This document shows positions 51,526-61,254 of a stretch of DNA of 64,000 nucleotides, in pieces. The stretch's first letter is position 1. Each line of letters starts with the position of its first letter. The notes under the pieces were generated by a model. It was given only the letters and a program-made list of their open reading frames with translations, did not search any database and was not told where the DNA came from. This stretch comes from Phycisphaerales bacterium Planc_01 (GTDB taxonomy: Bacteria > Planctomycetota > Phycisphaerae > Sedimentisphaerales > Anaerobacaceae). The translations under genes were made by a program, and so were the position numbers. Location: positions 100,926 to 164,925 of the forward strand of contig LVBB01000016.1 in NCBI GenBank assembly GCA_001603075.1. Direction: 5' to 3'.

Positions 51526-52641
51526 ATGCTGGCGCCGATGCGTAGAAGGCTTCGCGAAAAAGTGCAGATGATGGTCAGCATTGCGAGGTACGCGCGTCAG
51601 GCCTCCCCCACGTATCGCGCCAGCACGGTCGCGCTGTTGGCGCGGGCCGTCCCCATCTGTCGGAAGCATCAGTTCACGGGGGAAGAGGCGTTCCGGCTCG
51701 GGCTCTTCGACCCGAATCTTCGGACGGACGATGTGAACCGCTATTGCAGCCGGAAGCGCATGACGAAGATCCAGAGATCGCTCAACCCCCCGTCCCTGGC
51801 GCCGTGGCTTCGAAACAAGGCCATCTTCTATCGATTCTGCCTGGCCCAGAGCATTCCCGTGCCGGCTCTGTACGCGCTCGGCTTCGGACGTACACAGGCT
51901 TGGACGTACCGCGGCGAGATCCCCGCCGACACTGAAGAGTGGGTTGCGTTCATCGAGCGCGACCTGCCCGCTGAGTTCGTCGTCAAGCCGATAGAGGCGG
52001 CGTTCGGACAGGACGTCCGCCTGTTCCGTCGACAGAACGGGCGATTTACAGACCCCGGCGGGCAAGAACTCACCGCTGCTGCCGTCTGGCAGTGCCTGCG
52101 CGACTGTTATCGCGGTGGTTTCCTGATCCAGAGCCGCCTCTACAATCACCCCCGATTGGTGGAGCTAACGGCAGTGGAGTACCTTCAAACCGTGCGCCTG
52201 ACCACCCTGGTGGGCGCGGATCAGCAGGCCCATGTGATCCATTCTCACGCCAAGCTGATCACCGGATCGAACGTCACGGACAACTTCCATGGCGGACTCA
52301 GCGGAAATCTCCAGGCCCGTGTCGATCTTCACAACGGCCGGTTGATTCGTCCGGTCACCGCCTCGGCGAATGTTCCGGGATACGTCCTGCTGCACCAGCA
52401 TCCGAACACCGGACGGGATATCCAGGGCTTCCAACTGCCTCTCTGGGACCAGGCGCGCGCGCTGGTCTGCCAGGCCGCGGTACAGTTCCTCCCCGTCAGA
52501 ACGATCGGGTGGGATGTCGCGTTGACTCCGACCGGCCCGGTGATCGTCGAGGGCAACATCTGGTGGGACCCGTCCAACCAGCACCAGAACCTGGATACCG
52601 TCCTGCAAGCCATCCGGGTTCTGTACCCGTCCCTGCCGTGA
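51526..52641 (+). CDS. Sugar-transfer-associated ATP-grasp family protein
   Basis: RNKAIFYRFCLAQSIPVPALYALG; LPAEFVVKPIEAAFGQDVRLF; TIGWDVALTPTGPVIVEGNIWWD. Confidence 0.75.
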   Translation: MLAPMRRRLREKVQMMVSIARYARQASPTYRASTVALLARAVPICRKHQFTGEEAFRLGLFDPNLRTDDVNRYCSRKRMTKIQRSLNPPSLAPWLRNKAIFYRFCLAQSIPVPALYALGFGRTQAWTYRGEIPADTEEWVAFIERDLPAEFVVKPIEAAFGQDVRLFRRQNGRFTDPGGQELTAAAVWQCLRDCYRGGFLIQSRLYNHPRLVELTAVEYLQTVRLTTLVGADQQAHVIHSHAKLITGSNVTDNFHGGLSGNLQARVDLHNGRLIRPVTASANVPGYVLLHQHPNTGRDIQGFQLPLWDQARALVCQAAVQFLPVRTIGWDVALTPTGPVIVEGNIWWDPSNQHQNLDTVLQAIRVLYPSLP

Positions 52642-52790
52642 CCGGTACCGGAACCCACCGCGAGGCGTCACATGCAGAAAAAGCTCCAGGGAGTCTTTGC
52701 GGAACGCCGCGAGAGCCGGTACCATTGTATCCGGATGCAAAGGGCAGATTGGTCACGCCCGAAGAATACCAGCTCCGAGGGAGGCGTGTT

Positions 52791-54161
52791 ATGAACGGCA
52801 AGAGCATCGATCGACGGACATTCCTAAGGACAGGTGCGGCCGGGGCGTTGGCTTTCCCGATGTTGGTCCGCTCTTCGGCGGTGGGTCTGGCCGGTACCAT
52901 CGCGCCGAGCGAACGGGTGACGATGGGGTTCATCGGTGTCGGCGGAATGGGCACCAACAACATGCGGGCCTTTCTGGCCCAGCCCGACGTACAGGTGTTG
53001 GCCGTCTGCGATCCCGTCAAGGCCAGCGATGAATATGGACACTGGTACAAGAAGGGCTGGAACGGCGCCTGGTTCGGGCGCGAGCCGGCGGTCAGAATCG
53101 TCGAGGATGACTATGCCCACAAGGCCGGTGCGGGACAGTACAAGGGATGCACCGCCTACGTGGACTTCCGCGATCTGATCGCCCGGGACGACATCGACGC
53201 GGTGTGCATCACGACGCCCGACCATTGGCATGCCGTCTGTGCGATCCAGGCGGCCGTCGCGGGCAAGGACATCTACTGCGAGAAGCCCATGACTCTGACC
53301 ATCGCCGAGGGCCGGGCCATGGTCGAGGCGGTACAGCGATACAATGTCGTTTTCCAGACGGGCACCCAGCGCCGGTCGAGCCAGACATACCGCTTCATCT
53401 GCGAGCTGATCCGCAACGGACGGATCGGTAAGCTCCAGAAGGCCCTGGTCGGAATTGGCCTCAACAACAAGCAGGCCCCGCCGAGCGACTGGCAGCCGAT
53501 GCCCGTGCCCGAATGGCTGGACTATGAGATGTGGCTTGGGCCGGCGCCGTGGGCCCCCTATCACAAAGACCGCTGCCTCTACAGCTTCCGATTCCTGGAA
53601 GACTACTCCGGCGGCCAGATGACCAATCTGGGCGCGCACGGGATCGATGTCGTGCAGTGGGCCAACGGCACGGACGAAACGGGCCCGATCGAGGTCGAGG
53701 ACCTGGACAGTGAATTCCCGCGTGACGGCCTGTTTACCACCGCCACGAAGGTGAACTTCCGAGCCCGCTATGCCAACGGCGCCGAGTTGATCTGCCGGAC
53801 CCAGAAGGACGAGATCTACCGCTTCGAGGGGACCGAAGGCTGGATCCAGGTGCCGGTCTACTCGGACGAGATCACCTGTCAGCCCGAATCGCTCAAGACG
53901 ACCGTGATCGGACCCGATGAGGTCCACCTCTATGTGAGCAACGATCACCACCGCAATTTCGTCGACTGCATCAAGACGCGACAACAGACGGCCGCCCCGG
54001 TCGAGGTCGGCCATCGCTCGGTGACGATCTGCCATCTGGGCAATATCGCAATGAAGCTCAAGGGCAAATTCCAGTGGGACCCCGCGAGCGAGCGCTTCAC
54101 CGATAGCCAACAGGCGAATGCACTGCTCTCGAAGGCAATGCGAGGCCCCTGGCGTCTGTAG
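52791..54161 (+). CDS. Gfo/Idh/MocA family oxidoreductase with TAT signal
   Basis: DRRTFLRTGAAGALAFPMLV; RVTMGFIGVGGMGTNNMRAFL; EKPMTLTIAEGRAMVEA. Start refined to 52791. Confidence 0.9.
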   Translation: MNGKSIDRRTFLRTGAAGALAFPMLVRSSAVGLAGTIAPSERVTMGFIGVGGMGTNNMRAFLAQPDVQVLAVCDPVKASDEYGHWYKKGWNGAWFGREPAVRIVEDDYAHKAGAGQYKGCTAYVDFRDLIARDDIDAVCITTPDHWHAVCAIQAAVAGKDIYCEKPMTLTIAEGRAMVEAVQRYNVVFQTGTQRRSSQTYRFICELIRNGRIGKLQKALVGIGLNNKQAPPSDWQPMPVPEWLDYEMWLGPAPWAPYHKDRCLYSFRFLEDYSGGQMTNLGAHGIDVVQWANGTDETGPIEVEDLDSEFPRDGLFTTATKVNFRARYANGAELICRTQKDEIYRFEGTEGWIQVPVYSDEITCQPESLKTTVIGPDEVHLYVSNDHHRNFVDCIKTRQQTAAPVEVGHRSVTICHLGNIAMKLKGKFQWDPASERFTDSQQANALLSKAMRGPWRL

Positions 54162-54186
54162 CAGGAACGAAGTCGGGAGGAAACGC

Positions 54187-54948
54187 ATGGATCGCAACCA
54201 TCTCTGCGCGTGTTCGGCCCTTCTGGTGAGCATTGTCCTGGCGTGGAATACCCCACTCGCTCAGGCGGATGAGCCGGTTACCCTTGACACCGATCCCAAT
54301 CTTGCCGCGTGGTGGAAGTTCGACGAGACCTCGGGAAAGACGGCGGCCGATGCCTCGAAACATGGACGAAACGCCGCACTCAAGGGCGAGCTGTCCTTCG
54401 ACAAGAACTCGGCCGCCGGACAGACGGGCGGAGCGGTTCGCCTCGATGCCGGAGAAGGCCGTCTTGAGGCCACCAGGTACAAGGGCGTTGGTGGAACCCG
54501 GCCTCGGACGCTCGCGGCCTGGATCAAGACTATGGCAACCACCGGAGAGATCGTCTCGTGGGGGACCAACGACTTCGGCAGGATGTGGACGTTTGGCTTC
54601 GTTCGCGGTCGCATCGGCGTCACACCCCACGGCGGATACCTGTACATGAACGCCGAAACGCACGACGACCAATGGCATCACGTCGCGGTCGTAGTCCGCC
54701 GGGCGGAGGCGCCCAATCTATACGACGACGTGACGCTCTATCTGGACGGCCAAGTCGCCGTCATCCACGACATCGGGCTCCTGGACCTCTGGCCGATCGA
54801 CACGGGCGACGAACTCGACGTCCGGATCGGGCGGAACTTCAAAGGCCTCATCGACGATCTGCGGATCTACAGCCGCGCTCTCTCGGAAGACGAGATTCAC
54901 GCTCTTTTCACGCTGGACAGCAACCGTCCATTAACCCCGCCTCGATAA
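54187..54948 (+). CDS. Secreted LamG domain protein
   Basis: Signal peptide; LAAWWKFDETSGKTAADASKHGRNAALKG; IDDLRIYSRALSEDEIHAL. Confidence 0.85.
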   Translation: MDRNHLCACSALLVSIVLAWNTPLAQADEPVTLDTDPNLAAWWKFDETSGKTAADASKHGRNAALKGELSFDKNSAAGQTGGAVRLDAGEGRLEATRYKGVGGTRPRTLAAWIKTMATTGEIVSWGTNDFGRMWTFGFVRGRIGVTPHGGYLYMNAETHDDQWHHVAVVVRRAEAPNLYDDVTLYLDGQVAVIHDIGLLDLWPIDTGDELDVRIGRNFKGLIDDLRIYSRALSEDEIHALFTLDSNRPLTPPR

Positions 54949-54963
54949 GTGAAGGGACCAACC

Positions 54964-55962
54964 ATGAAGGACGAACGACGGACAAGACGTGAATTCATGC
55001 GCGACGCGGCAACCACCGCAGCGGGCATCGCGGTCGGTATGGGTATAGCGAAGGCGGCCCGAAGCGCTCCAGAGACGTCGAAGATCCTCAGCTACGATCC
55101 CGACATGGAGTACCGGCGGCTCGGCAAGACAAATATCATGGTCTCGGCCGTCGGCCTGGGAGGCCACGCACGCAGCAACGACAAGGAGCGGACCGAGATC
55201 ATCAGCCGCTGCCTGGACAAGGGCATCAACTACATCGACGCCTGCTGGGACAACGAGGTCAAGCGCGACGCCAGAGCCCTGAAGGGACGGCGCGACAAGG
55301 TCTATCTGGCGCTGTCGCACGGCGCCAAGGAGGTGCGCAACGAGGACTTCCGCACATCGAAGAAGCTGCTCGAATCGCTCGACGAGCTGCTGCGGGACTC
55401 GAATCAGGACTACACCGATCTGTGGCGGATCACCTGCCTGGAGCCGGGCGGTCGGCACTCGTTCAATACCGCCTGCGAGATCGTCGACGCGCTGGAGAAG
55501 GCCAAAAAGCAGGGCAAAGCCCGTTTCCTCGGCTTTTCTTCGCACGACCGCCGGTGGATCCAATTCATGATCGAGTACTTCCCGCAGATCGAGGTGGTCT
55601 GCTTTCCGTTCACCACAATGACCAAGAAAGCCCCGCAGGACAGTCTGTTCGACGCGCTGAAGCAGCGGGACGTCGGCGCCTTCGGGATCAAACCGTTCGC
55701 CGCCGCGTCGCTGTTCACCGGGGACGCCGAACAGGACAACCGTCGGGGGCGTCTGGCCCTGCGTTACATCCTCCATAGCCACACTGTGATTCCCATCCCA
55801 GGCGCGAACCGCATGGAAGAAGTGGACAACGTCATCAAGGCCGTCTCGGAGCGCCGCCAGTTGGACGTCCAGGAGAACGCGGAGTTGGAGAGCGTCGGCC
55901 GAGAGGCGTTCGCCAGACTGCCGCAACAGTATCAGTGGCTCAAGAACTGGCAATACGTCTGA
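54964..55962 (+). CDS. Aldo/keto reductase with TAT signal
   Basis: RREFMRDAATTAAGIAVG; MEYRRLGKTNIMVSAVGLGGHA; GINYIDACWDNE; IPGANRMEEVDNVIKA. Confidence 0.87.
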   Translation: MKDERRTRREFMRDAATTAAGIAVGMGIAKAARSAPETSKILSYDPDMEYRRLGKTNIMVSAVGLGGHARSNDKERTEIISRCLDKGINYIDACWDNEVKRDARALKGRRDKVYLALSHGAKEVRNEDFRTSKKLLESLDELLRDSNQDYTDLWRITCLEPGGRHSFNTACEIVDALEKAKKQGKARFLGFSSHDRRWIQFMIEYFPQIEVVCFPFTTMTKKAPQDSLFDALKQRDVGAFGIKPFAAASLFTGDAEQDNRRGRLALRYILHSHTVIPIPGANRMEEVDNVIKAVSERRQLDVQENAELESVGREAFARLPQQYQWLKNWQYV

Positions 55963-56005
55963 TCGATAGTCCCCGCCATTGCATCGAGGGAAACGGGAGA
56001 CACGG

Positions 56006-56593
56006 ATGCGTCAGATCATCACCGCAGGACGAAGCCAGCCGGGAATCCATCTTGTCGCCATCATGTTGGCCGCCATTGTCCTGACCGTCAATGGCTGCGA
56101 ACGCAACCCGAGCGTCTCAGGCGCCGGGACCCATGTCGCAGGGTCATCGCCTGTGGTCCAGCCATCGGCAACCTCCGACGGACCTTTGCTGCTGGACGAT
56201 GAGCCGCTTCTACTGCTGGACGACGAACCGACAGCAGCGGCAGCGGACAAACCAGCGGCCGACAACAGCCGGTGTTTCGTCTGTCACGCCAACTATTTGG
56301 ACGAGACCCTTGCGGTCACCCACGCCCACGCCAGGATCGGCTGCGTCACGTGCCACGGCGCCAGCGACGCGCATATCGCCGATGAATCCTGGGCCTCCGG
56401 CGGCAACGGCACGGCACCCGAAATCATGTACCCCACAGACCAGGTCAATCCTTCGTGCATGGCGTGCCATCCCAAAAGCACAATCGACACGGCCGCACAC
56501 AAACCCCTGTTCGCTGAGTCGCCGGCCTCCAAGACCTGCACCGACTGCCATGGCAACCACCGCCTGCCGCTGCGGCGGAGCAAGTGGAAGTAG
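56006..56593 (+). CDS. Tetraheme-type multiheme cytochrome c
   Basis: Four CxxCH motifs: CFVCH, CVTCH, CMACH, CTDCH, after an N-terminal signal/lipobox-like VNGC. Confidence 0.8.
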   Translation: MRQIITAGRSQPGIHLVAIMLAAIVLTVNGCERNPSVSGAGTHVAGSSPVVQPSATSDGPLLLDDEPLLLLDDEPTAAAADKPAADNSRCFVCHANYLDETLAVTHAHARIGCVTCHGASDAHIADESWASGGNGTAPEIMYPTDQVNPSCMACHPKSTIDTAAHKPLFAESPASKTCTDCHGNHRLPLRRSKWK

Positions 56594-56756
56594 ACCACCG
56601 AATCGGCGATAAGCCGAAATCCGATGGGTCAATCACCTCGTAGACTATGCCTCCTTGATATCTTCGCAGAACCTCTGCTTCAGTTGGAGCGTAAGACGTT
56701 CGTTGGCAACTACTTGCGCGGATGGAAAAACCGTCGAAAGAAAGCAGAAAAAAGGC

Positions 56757-56793
56757 TGGACAAAGAGGAATAGCTACTATATAGTAGCTACTA
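56757..56793 (+). promoter_or_regulatory. Palindromic operator/promoter upstream of the Fur/PerR-family gene
   Basis: TAGCTACTATATAGTAGCTA (56771-56790), perfect 20-bp palindrome; TGGACA (56757-56762)-17-TATAGT (56780-56785); overlapping TAGTAGCTACTA palindrome (56782-56793). Confidence 0.6.
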
Positions 56794-56867
56794 CTAATAT
56801 CGTGCTCAAAGGTCATCTGGCACGTGATGGAGAGGCAAAACGAGGCAAGCATTCGCAGGGATCTGCT

Positions 56868-57335
56868 GTGAACGGAAAGGCAAAAGGCGATCACGAAGGG
56901 CAAACGGCACAGAGGCTGGATGCGTTTTTGGCCAAGTGTCGTGAAGCGAGCCTGAAAGTCACACCCCAGCGGGTGGCGGTTTACCAGGCCTTGGTGGAGA
57001 CGGACGAGCACCCTTCGGCCGAGATGGTCTTCCGTCGTGTGCGGAGAACCTACCCCAATATCTCGCTCGATACGGTCAACCGGACGCTTCTGACGCTCAG
57101 CGAGATCGGCGTCGCCTTCATCGTCGAAGGATCGGGGGACGCCAAGCGATTCGACGCGAATCTGGGCGATCATCAGCATTTCAGGTGCATGAAGTGCCGG
57201 AGAATTATGGATTTCCACCATGAACCGTTCGATCGAATCGCCGTACCGAAGAGTCTGACGGGCGGGTTCACCGTACTGAGAACGACTGTGTTCGTCGAAG
57301 GCGTATGCGACCGATGTCGCGCCAACGAATCGTAA
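56868..57335 (+). CDS. Fur/PerR family transcriptional repressor
   Basis: LKVTPQRVAVYQALVETDEHPSAEMVFRRVRRTYPNISLDTVNRTLLTLSEIGV; HQHFRCMKCRRIMDF; CDRC. Start taken at GTG 56868. Confidence 0.87.
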   Translation: MNGKAKGDHEGQTAQRLDAFLAKCREASLKVTPQRVAVYQALVETDEHPSAEMVFRRVRRTYPNISLDTVNRTLLTLSEIGVAFIVEGSGDAKRFDANLGDHQHFRCMKCRRIMDFHHEPFDRIAVPKSLTGGFTVLRTTVFVEGVCDRCRANES

Positions 57336-57394
57336 CGATGGGCATTCATCGTAAGTAGCGTTAGATCAACACTATATGTCAATGGAGGCACCGA

Positions 57395-57967
57395 ATGAGT
57401 CTGAAAGGCACCGAGACGGAAAAGAACCTGCTGACAGCCTTTGCGGGTGAATCGCAGGCGCGCAATCGCTACAGCTACTATGCCAGCAAGGCCAAGAAGG
57501 ACGGCTACGAGCAGATCGCGGCCATCTTCGAGGAGACGGCCAACCAGGAGAAAGAGCACGCCAAGCGCCTTTTCAAGTTCCTCGAAGGTGGCGAGGTTGA
57601 GATCCAGGCCGCATTTCCGGCCGGTGTCATCGGAACGACGCTGGAGAACCTCAAGGAAGCAGCGGCCGGCGAGCACTACGAGACCACGGAGATGTACCCC
57701 GGCTTCGCCAAGATCGCTGAGAAAGAAGGCTTTGCGGAGATCGCCGCCGTCTTCCAGAAGATCGCCGTGGCCGAGAAACGGCATGAGGATCGGTATGTCA
57801 AATTGGCCAAGAACATCGCCGACGGCGCCGTCTTCAAGCGCCCGACCCCCGTACGCTGGGTGTGTCGAAACTGCGGCTACGTTCACGAGGGCACCGATGC
57901 GCTGAAGATGTGTCCGGCTTGTGCCCATCCTCAGGCCCATTTCGAGATCGAGGCAGCCAACTATTGA
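57395..57967 (+). CDS. rbr: Rubrerythrin
   Basis: [24 protein letters not shown]-type ligands; C-terminal rubredoxin domain [30 protein letters not shown]. Confidence 0.95.
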   Translation: MSLKGTETEKNLLTAFAGESQARNRYSYYASKAKKDGYEQIAAIFEETANQEKEHAKRLFKFLEGGEVEIQAAFPAGVIGTTLENLKEAAAGEHYETTEMYPGFAKIAEKEGFAEIAAVFQKIAVAEKRHEDRYVKLAKNIADGAVFKRPTPVRWVCRNCGYVHEGTDALKMCPACAHPQAHFEIEAANY

Positions 57968-58019
57968 CCGACCGGGGCCTGCGCTGAAACGAAGCGTGAG
58001 GCGAACGCCGGGTACACCG

Positions 58020-58643
58020 ATGCAGATGTACAGAAGAGTGACCAAGACCCGCGCGTGCCTGCTGATCTGGGCAACCGCGATTGCAGTAACAGGATGCGAT
58101 AGTCCCCATGAGGGGAAGGAGAAACCCATGCAAGAGCGAACAGGTTTGGTGACCTTGAAAGGCAACCCGGTCACCCTTGTGGGGCCGGAGGTCAAGGTCG
58201 GCCAGCCGGCACCGGACATCGAATTGACGGCCAACGACCTCTCGACGGTCAAGCTGTCGAGCTTCAAAGGCAAGGTCTGCATCATCACGTCCGTGCCCTC
58301 GCTGGACACGCCGGTCTGTGACACGGAAACCCGCCGATTCAACGAGGCGGCTTCCAGGATGGGTGACGATGTCGTCCTCCTGGCGGTCAGCATGGACCTG
58401 CCGTTCGCACAGGCCCGCTGGTGCGGAGCGGCCGGAGTCAAGAACGTCCGGACATTATCGGACCATCGCGATGCGGCGTTCGGCACCTCATACGGCGTGC
58501 TCATCAAGGGCCTGCGACTTCTGGCGCGAGCGGTGTTCGTGGTGGACAGGCAGGGCGTGGTCCGGTATACGGAACTGGTCAAGGAAGTAGCCAGTGAACC
58601 GGACTACGAGGCGGCACTGGCGGCCGCAGGGAAGCTGCTGTGA
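58020..58643 (+). CDS. tpx: Thiol peroxidase (Tpx), possible lipoprotein form; alternative internal start 58128
   Basis: SVPSLDTPVCDTETRRFNEAA; DLPFAQARWCGAAGVKNV. N-terminal extension MQMYRRVTKTRACLLIWATAIAVTGCDS resembles a lipoprotein signal. Confidence 0.9.
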   Translation: MQMYRRVTKTRACLLIWATAIAVTGCDSPHEGKEKPMQERTGLVTLKGNPVTLVGPEVKVGQPAPDIELTANDLSTVKLSSFKGKVCIITSVPSLDTPVCDTETRRFNEAASRMGDDVVLLAVSMDLPFAQARWCGAAGVKNVRTLSDHRDAAFGTSYGVLIKGLRLLARAVFVVDRQGVVRYTELVKEVASEPDYEAALAAAGKLL

Positions 58644-58698
58644 CGCAGCACGGACAAGGCCACGCAGAAGAACCGGTCATCCTGAGAGGACCGCAAGC

Positions 58699-59880
58699 AT
58701 GAGGCAAATCAGACCCAATGTGTATTCGGTCGGAGCCATCGACTGGGACCGCAGGCTCTTCGACGAGTTGATCCCTTTGCCGGAGGGAACGACATACAAC
58801 GCCTACGTCGTCAAAGGCAGCGAGAAGGTCGCCCTGCTCGATGCAGTCGATCCGACCAAGAGCGATACGTTGATCGGCAACCTGGTCTCGATAGGCATCG
58901 ACAGAATCGACTACATCATCGCGCACCACGCCGAACAGGACCACTCCGGAGCGATCCCCGATATCCTGATGCTGTATCCCGGCGCAAAGGTCGTCACCAA
59001 CGCCAAGTGCCGCTCGATGCTCATCGACCTTCTGCACATCGAAGAGGACCGCTTCCTCGTCGTCGAGGAGAACGCCACCCTGCCTCTGGGCGGCAAGACC
59101 CTTCGATTCCTTTACACGCCCTGGGTCCACTGGCCTGAGACGATGTGCAGCTACCTGGAGGAGGACAAGGTCCTGTTCTCGTGCGACTTCTTCGGCGCGC
59201 ATCTGGCCGAGAGCCATCTGTTCGTGGCCAACGAGCCGCTCGTGCTGGAGGCGGCCAAGCGGTATTACGCCGAGATCATGATGCCCTTCCGTCCGGTGAT
59301 CCGCAAAAACATCGAGAAGGTCGACGCGCTCGACATCGAGATCATCGCCCCCAGCCACGGGCCCGTCTACGACAACCCCCGCCTGATCGTGGACGCCTAC
59401 AAGGACTGGGTCGGCGACGACGTCAAGAACGAGGTGGTCCTCGCCTACGTCTCGATGCACGAGAGCACGCAGAAGATGGCCGAGCACTTGACCGACGCGC
59501 TGGTCGAGCGCGGCATCGTCGTCCGTCCGTTCAATCTGACGCGGACCGACCTGGGCAGACTGGCCATCGCACTGGTCGATGCCGCCACGGTCGTTCTCGG
59601 CAGCCCCACCGTCCTGACAGGCGCCCACCCGAAGGCGGCCTACGCCGCCCTCGTGGCCAACGCGCTGCGGCCCAAGACGCGGTTCGCCTCGATCATCGGG
59701 TCGTTCGGCTGGGCTGGAAAGATGACCGAACAGCTCGCAGGCCTGATCTCGAATCTCAAGGTCGAGCTGATTCCTCCGGTGGTCGCCAAGGGGCATCCGA
59801 GCGACGAGGATTTCCTTGCATTGGACAAGCTGGCCGACGAGATTCTGAGTCGGCACAAGACGATCGGCATCGTCAAGTAA
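58699..59880 (+). CDS. A-type flavoprotein (flavodiiron protein)
   Basis: Diiron motif HHAEQDHSG; SPTVLTGAHP flavodoxin region; SFGWAGK. Confidence 0.93.
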   Translation: MRQIRPNVYSVGAIDWDRRLFDELIPLPEGTTYNAYVVKGSEKVALLDAVDPTKSDTLIGNLVSIGIDRIDYIIAHHAEQDHSGAIPDILMLYPGAKVVTNAKCRSMLIDLLHIEEDRFLVVEENATLPLGGKTLRFLYTPWVHWPETMCSYLEEDKVLFSCDFFGAHLAESHLFVANEPLVLEAAKRYYAEIMMPFRPVIRKNIEKVDALDIEIIAPSHGPVYDNPRLIVDAYKDWVGDDVKNEVVLAYVSMHESTQKMAEHLTDALVERGIVVRPFNLTRTDLGRLAIALVDAATVVLGSPTVLTGAHPKAAYAALVANALRPKTRFASIIGSFGWAGKMTEQLAGLISNLKVELIPPVVAKGHPSDEDFLALDKLADEILSRHKTIGIVK

Positions 59881-59932
59881 CGCTGCTTCGGGTCGTATCA
59901 GAGAAGAAGTCAACACACACCTATCGGAAGGC

Positions 59933-60448
59933 ATGACAACCATGATGAGCAAGAAGATGGAAAAAGCACTCAACGAGCAGATCAATGCGGAGGCTTATTC
60001 GGCCTATTTGTATCTGGCGATGGCCGCCTACTTTGAGGCGGAGAACCTTCCCGGTCTGGCGAGCTGGATGAGAATCCAGACCCAGGAGGAGACCGCCCAC
60101 GCTCTGAAGTTCTTCGATTTCGTGAACGAACGTCGCGGCCGGGTCGTCCTGAAGGCCATCGATCAGCCCCAGAAGGAGTGGAAGTCGCCGCTGGCGGCCT
60201 TCGAAGCGGCCTTCGAGCACGAACAGTTGGTCACCGGGCGAATCAACGACCTGGTCAACCTGGCTGTCGAGGAGAAAGACCATGCCACCGGCGCCTTCCT
60301 TCAGTGGTTCGTCAACGAGCAGGTCGAGGAGGAGACGTCAGTTGACAGGATCGTCCAGATGCTTAAGATGGCCGAGAAGGCCCCCGGCGCGATGTTCATG
60401 ATCGACCGCGAACTGGGCCAGCGAACGTTCACACCACCGGCACAGTAA
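59933..60448 (+). CDS. ftnA: Ferritin
   Basis: LNEQINAEAYSAYLYLAMAAYFEAENLPGLASWMRIQTQEETAHALKFFDFV. Confidence 0.92.
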   Translation: MTTMMSKKMEKALNEQINAEAYSAYLYLAMAAYFEAENLPGLASWMRIQTQEETAHALKFFDFVNERRGRVVLKAIDQPQKEWKSPLAAFEAAFEHEQLVTGRINDLVNLAVEEKDHATGAFLQWFVNEQVEEETSVDRIVQMLKMAEKAPGAMFMIDRELGQRTFTPPAQ

Positions 60449-60460
60449 GGAGAGCACCGC

Positions 60461-60961
60461 ATGAGCGTGACATTCAACGCGAATGAAGTTTTCGAGATGG
60501 CCGAACAGATCGAGCGGAACGGCGCCAAGTTCTATCGCGAGGCGGCCACCAACACGGCCGCCCGGGACATGAAGGACATGTTCCTGAACATGGCCGCGAT
60601 GGAAGATGGACACCTCAAGACCTTCGAGGCCATGAGGAAGGAGTTGGCGGCGCAGGAGAAAGACCCGACGGTATTCGATCCCTACAACGAGGCCACGCTG
60701 TACCTCCAGACGATGGCCGACAGCAAGGGCAGCGAGGGGCTCAAGAGCCCCACGGAGAAACTGACGGGCAACGAAACGGTCCAAGAGCTGCTTGAGATCG
60801 CCATCGGTGCCGAGAAGAATTCGGTGCTGTTCTACGTCGGACTGAAGGACCTGGTCAGCGCCCAGGCCGGCCGGGACAAAGTCGAGGCCATCATCCGGGA
60901 AGAGGTCCGGCACGTGGCCGACCTGAGAAAGCAACTGATCGCGTTGAATGAAAGGAAATAG
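60461..60961 (+). CDS. Ferritin-like / rubrerythrin-family diiron protein
   Basis: [21 protein letters not shown]...[15 protein letters not shown]...VRHVADL. Confidence 0.87.
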   Translation: MSVTFNANEVFEMAEQIERNGAKFYREAATNTAARDMKDMFLNMAAMEDGHLKTFEAMRKELAAQEKDPTVFDPYNEATLYLQTMADSKGSEGLKSPTEKLTGNETVQELLEIAIGAEKNSVLFYVGLKDLVSAQAGRDKVEAIIREEVRHVADLRKQLIALNERK

Positions 60962-60963
60962 CG

Positions 60964-61119
60964 ATGAAGTACGAGTGCATCCTCTGCGGCTACATCTACG
61001 ATCCGGCCGTTGGCGATCCGGACAATGGCGTCAAGCCGGGGACGGCGTTCGCCGATCTGCCGGATGACTGGGTCTGCCCGGAATGCGGGGCCGGCAAGGA
61101 CCAGTTCGAGCCGGTCTGA
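60964..61119 (+). CDS. Rubredoxin (51 aa)
   Basis: [51 protein letters not shown]; CxxCG...CPxCG; below the ORF track cutoff. Confidence 0.96.
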   Translation: MKYECILCGYIYDPAVGDPDNGVKPGTAFADLPDDWVCPECGAGKDQFEPV

Positions 61120-61254
61120 GACGCCGCTCGAACGCCGCACAGGCAAGATACGATGGATTGCCGAGCCTCTGGGACCCGGAGGCTCGGATCCACCAATCGC
61201 ATCGATGTCATGGGCAACCATCGGGCCGCGTCGGGCCCGCAGGAGATCACGAGA

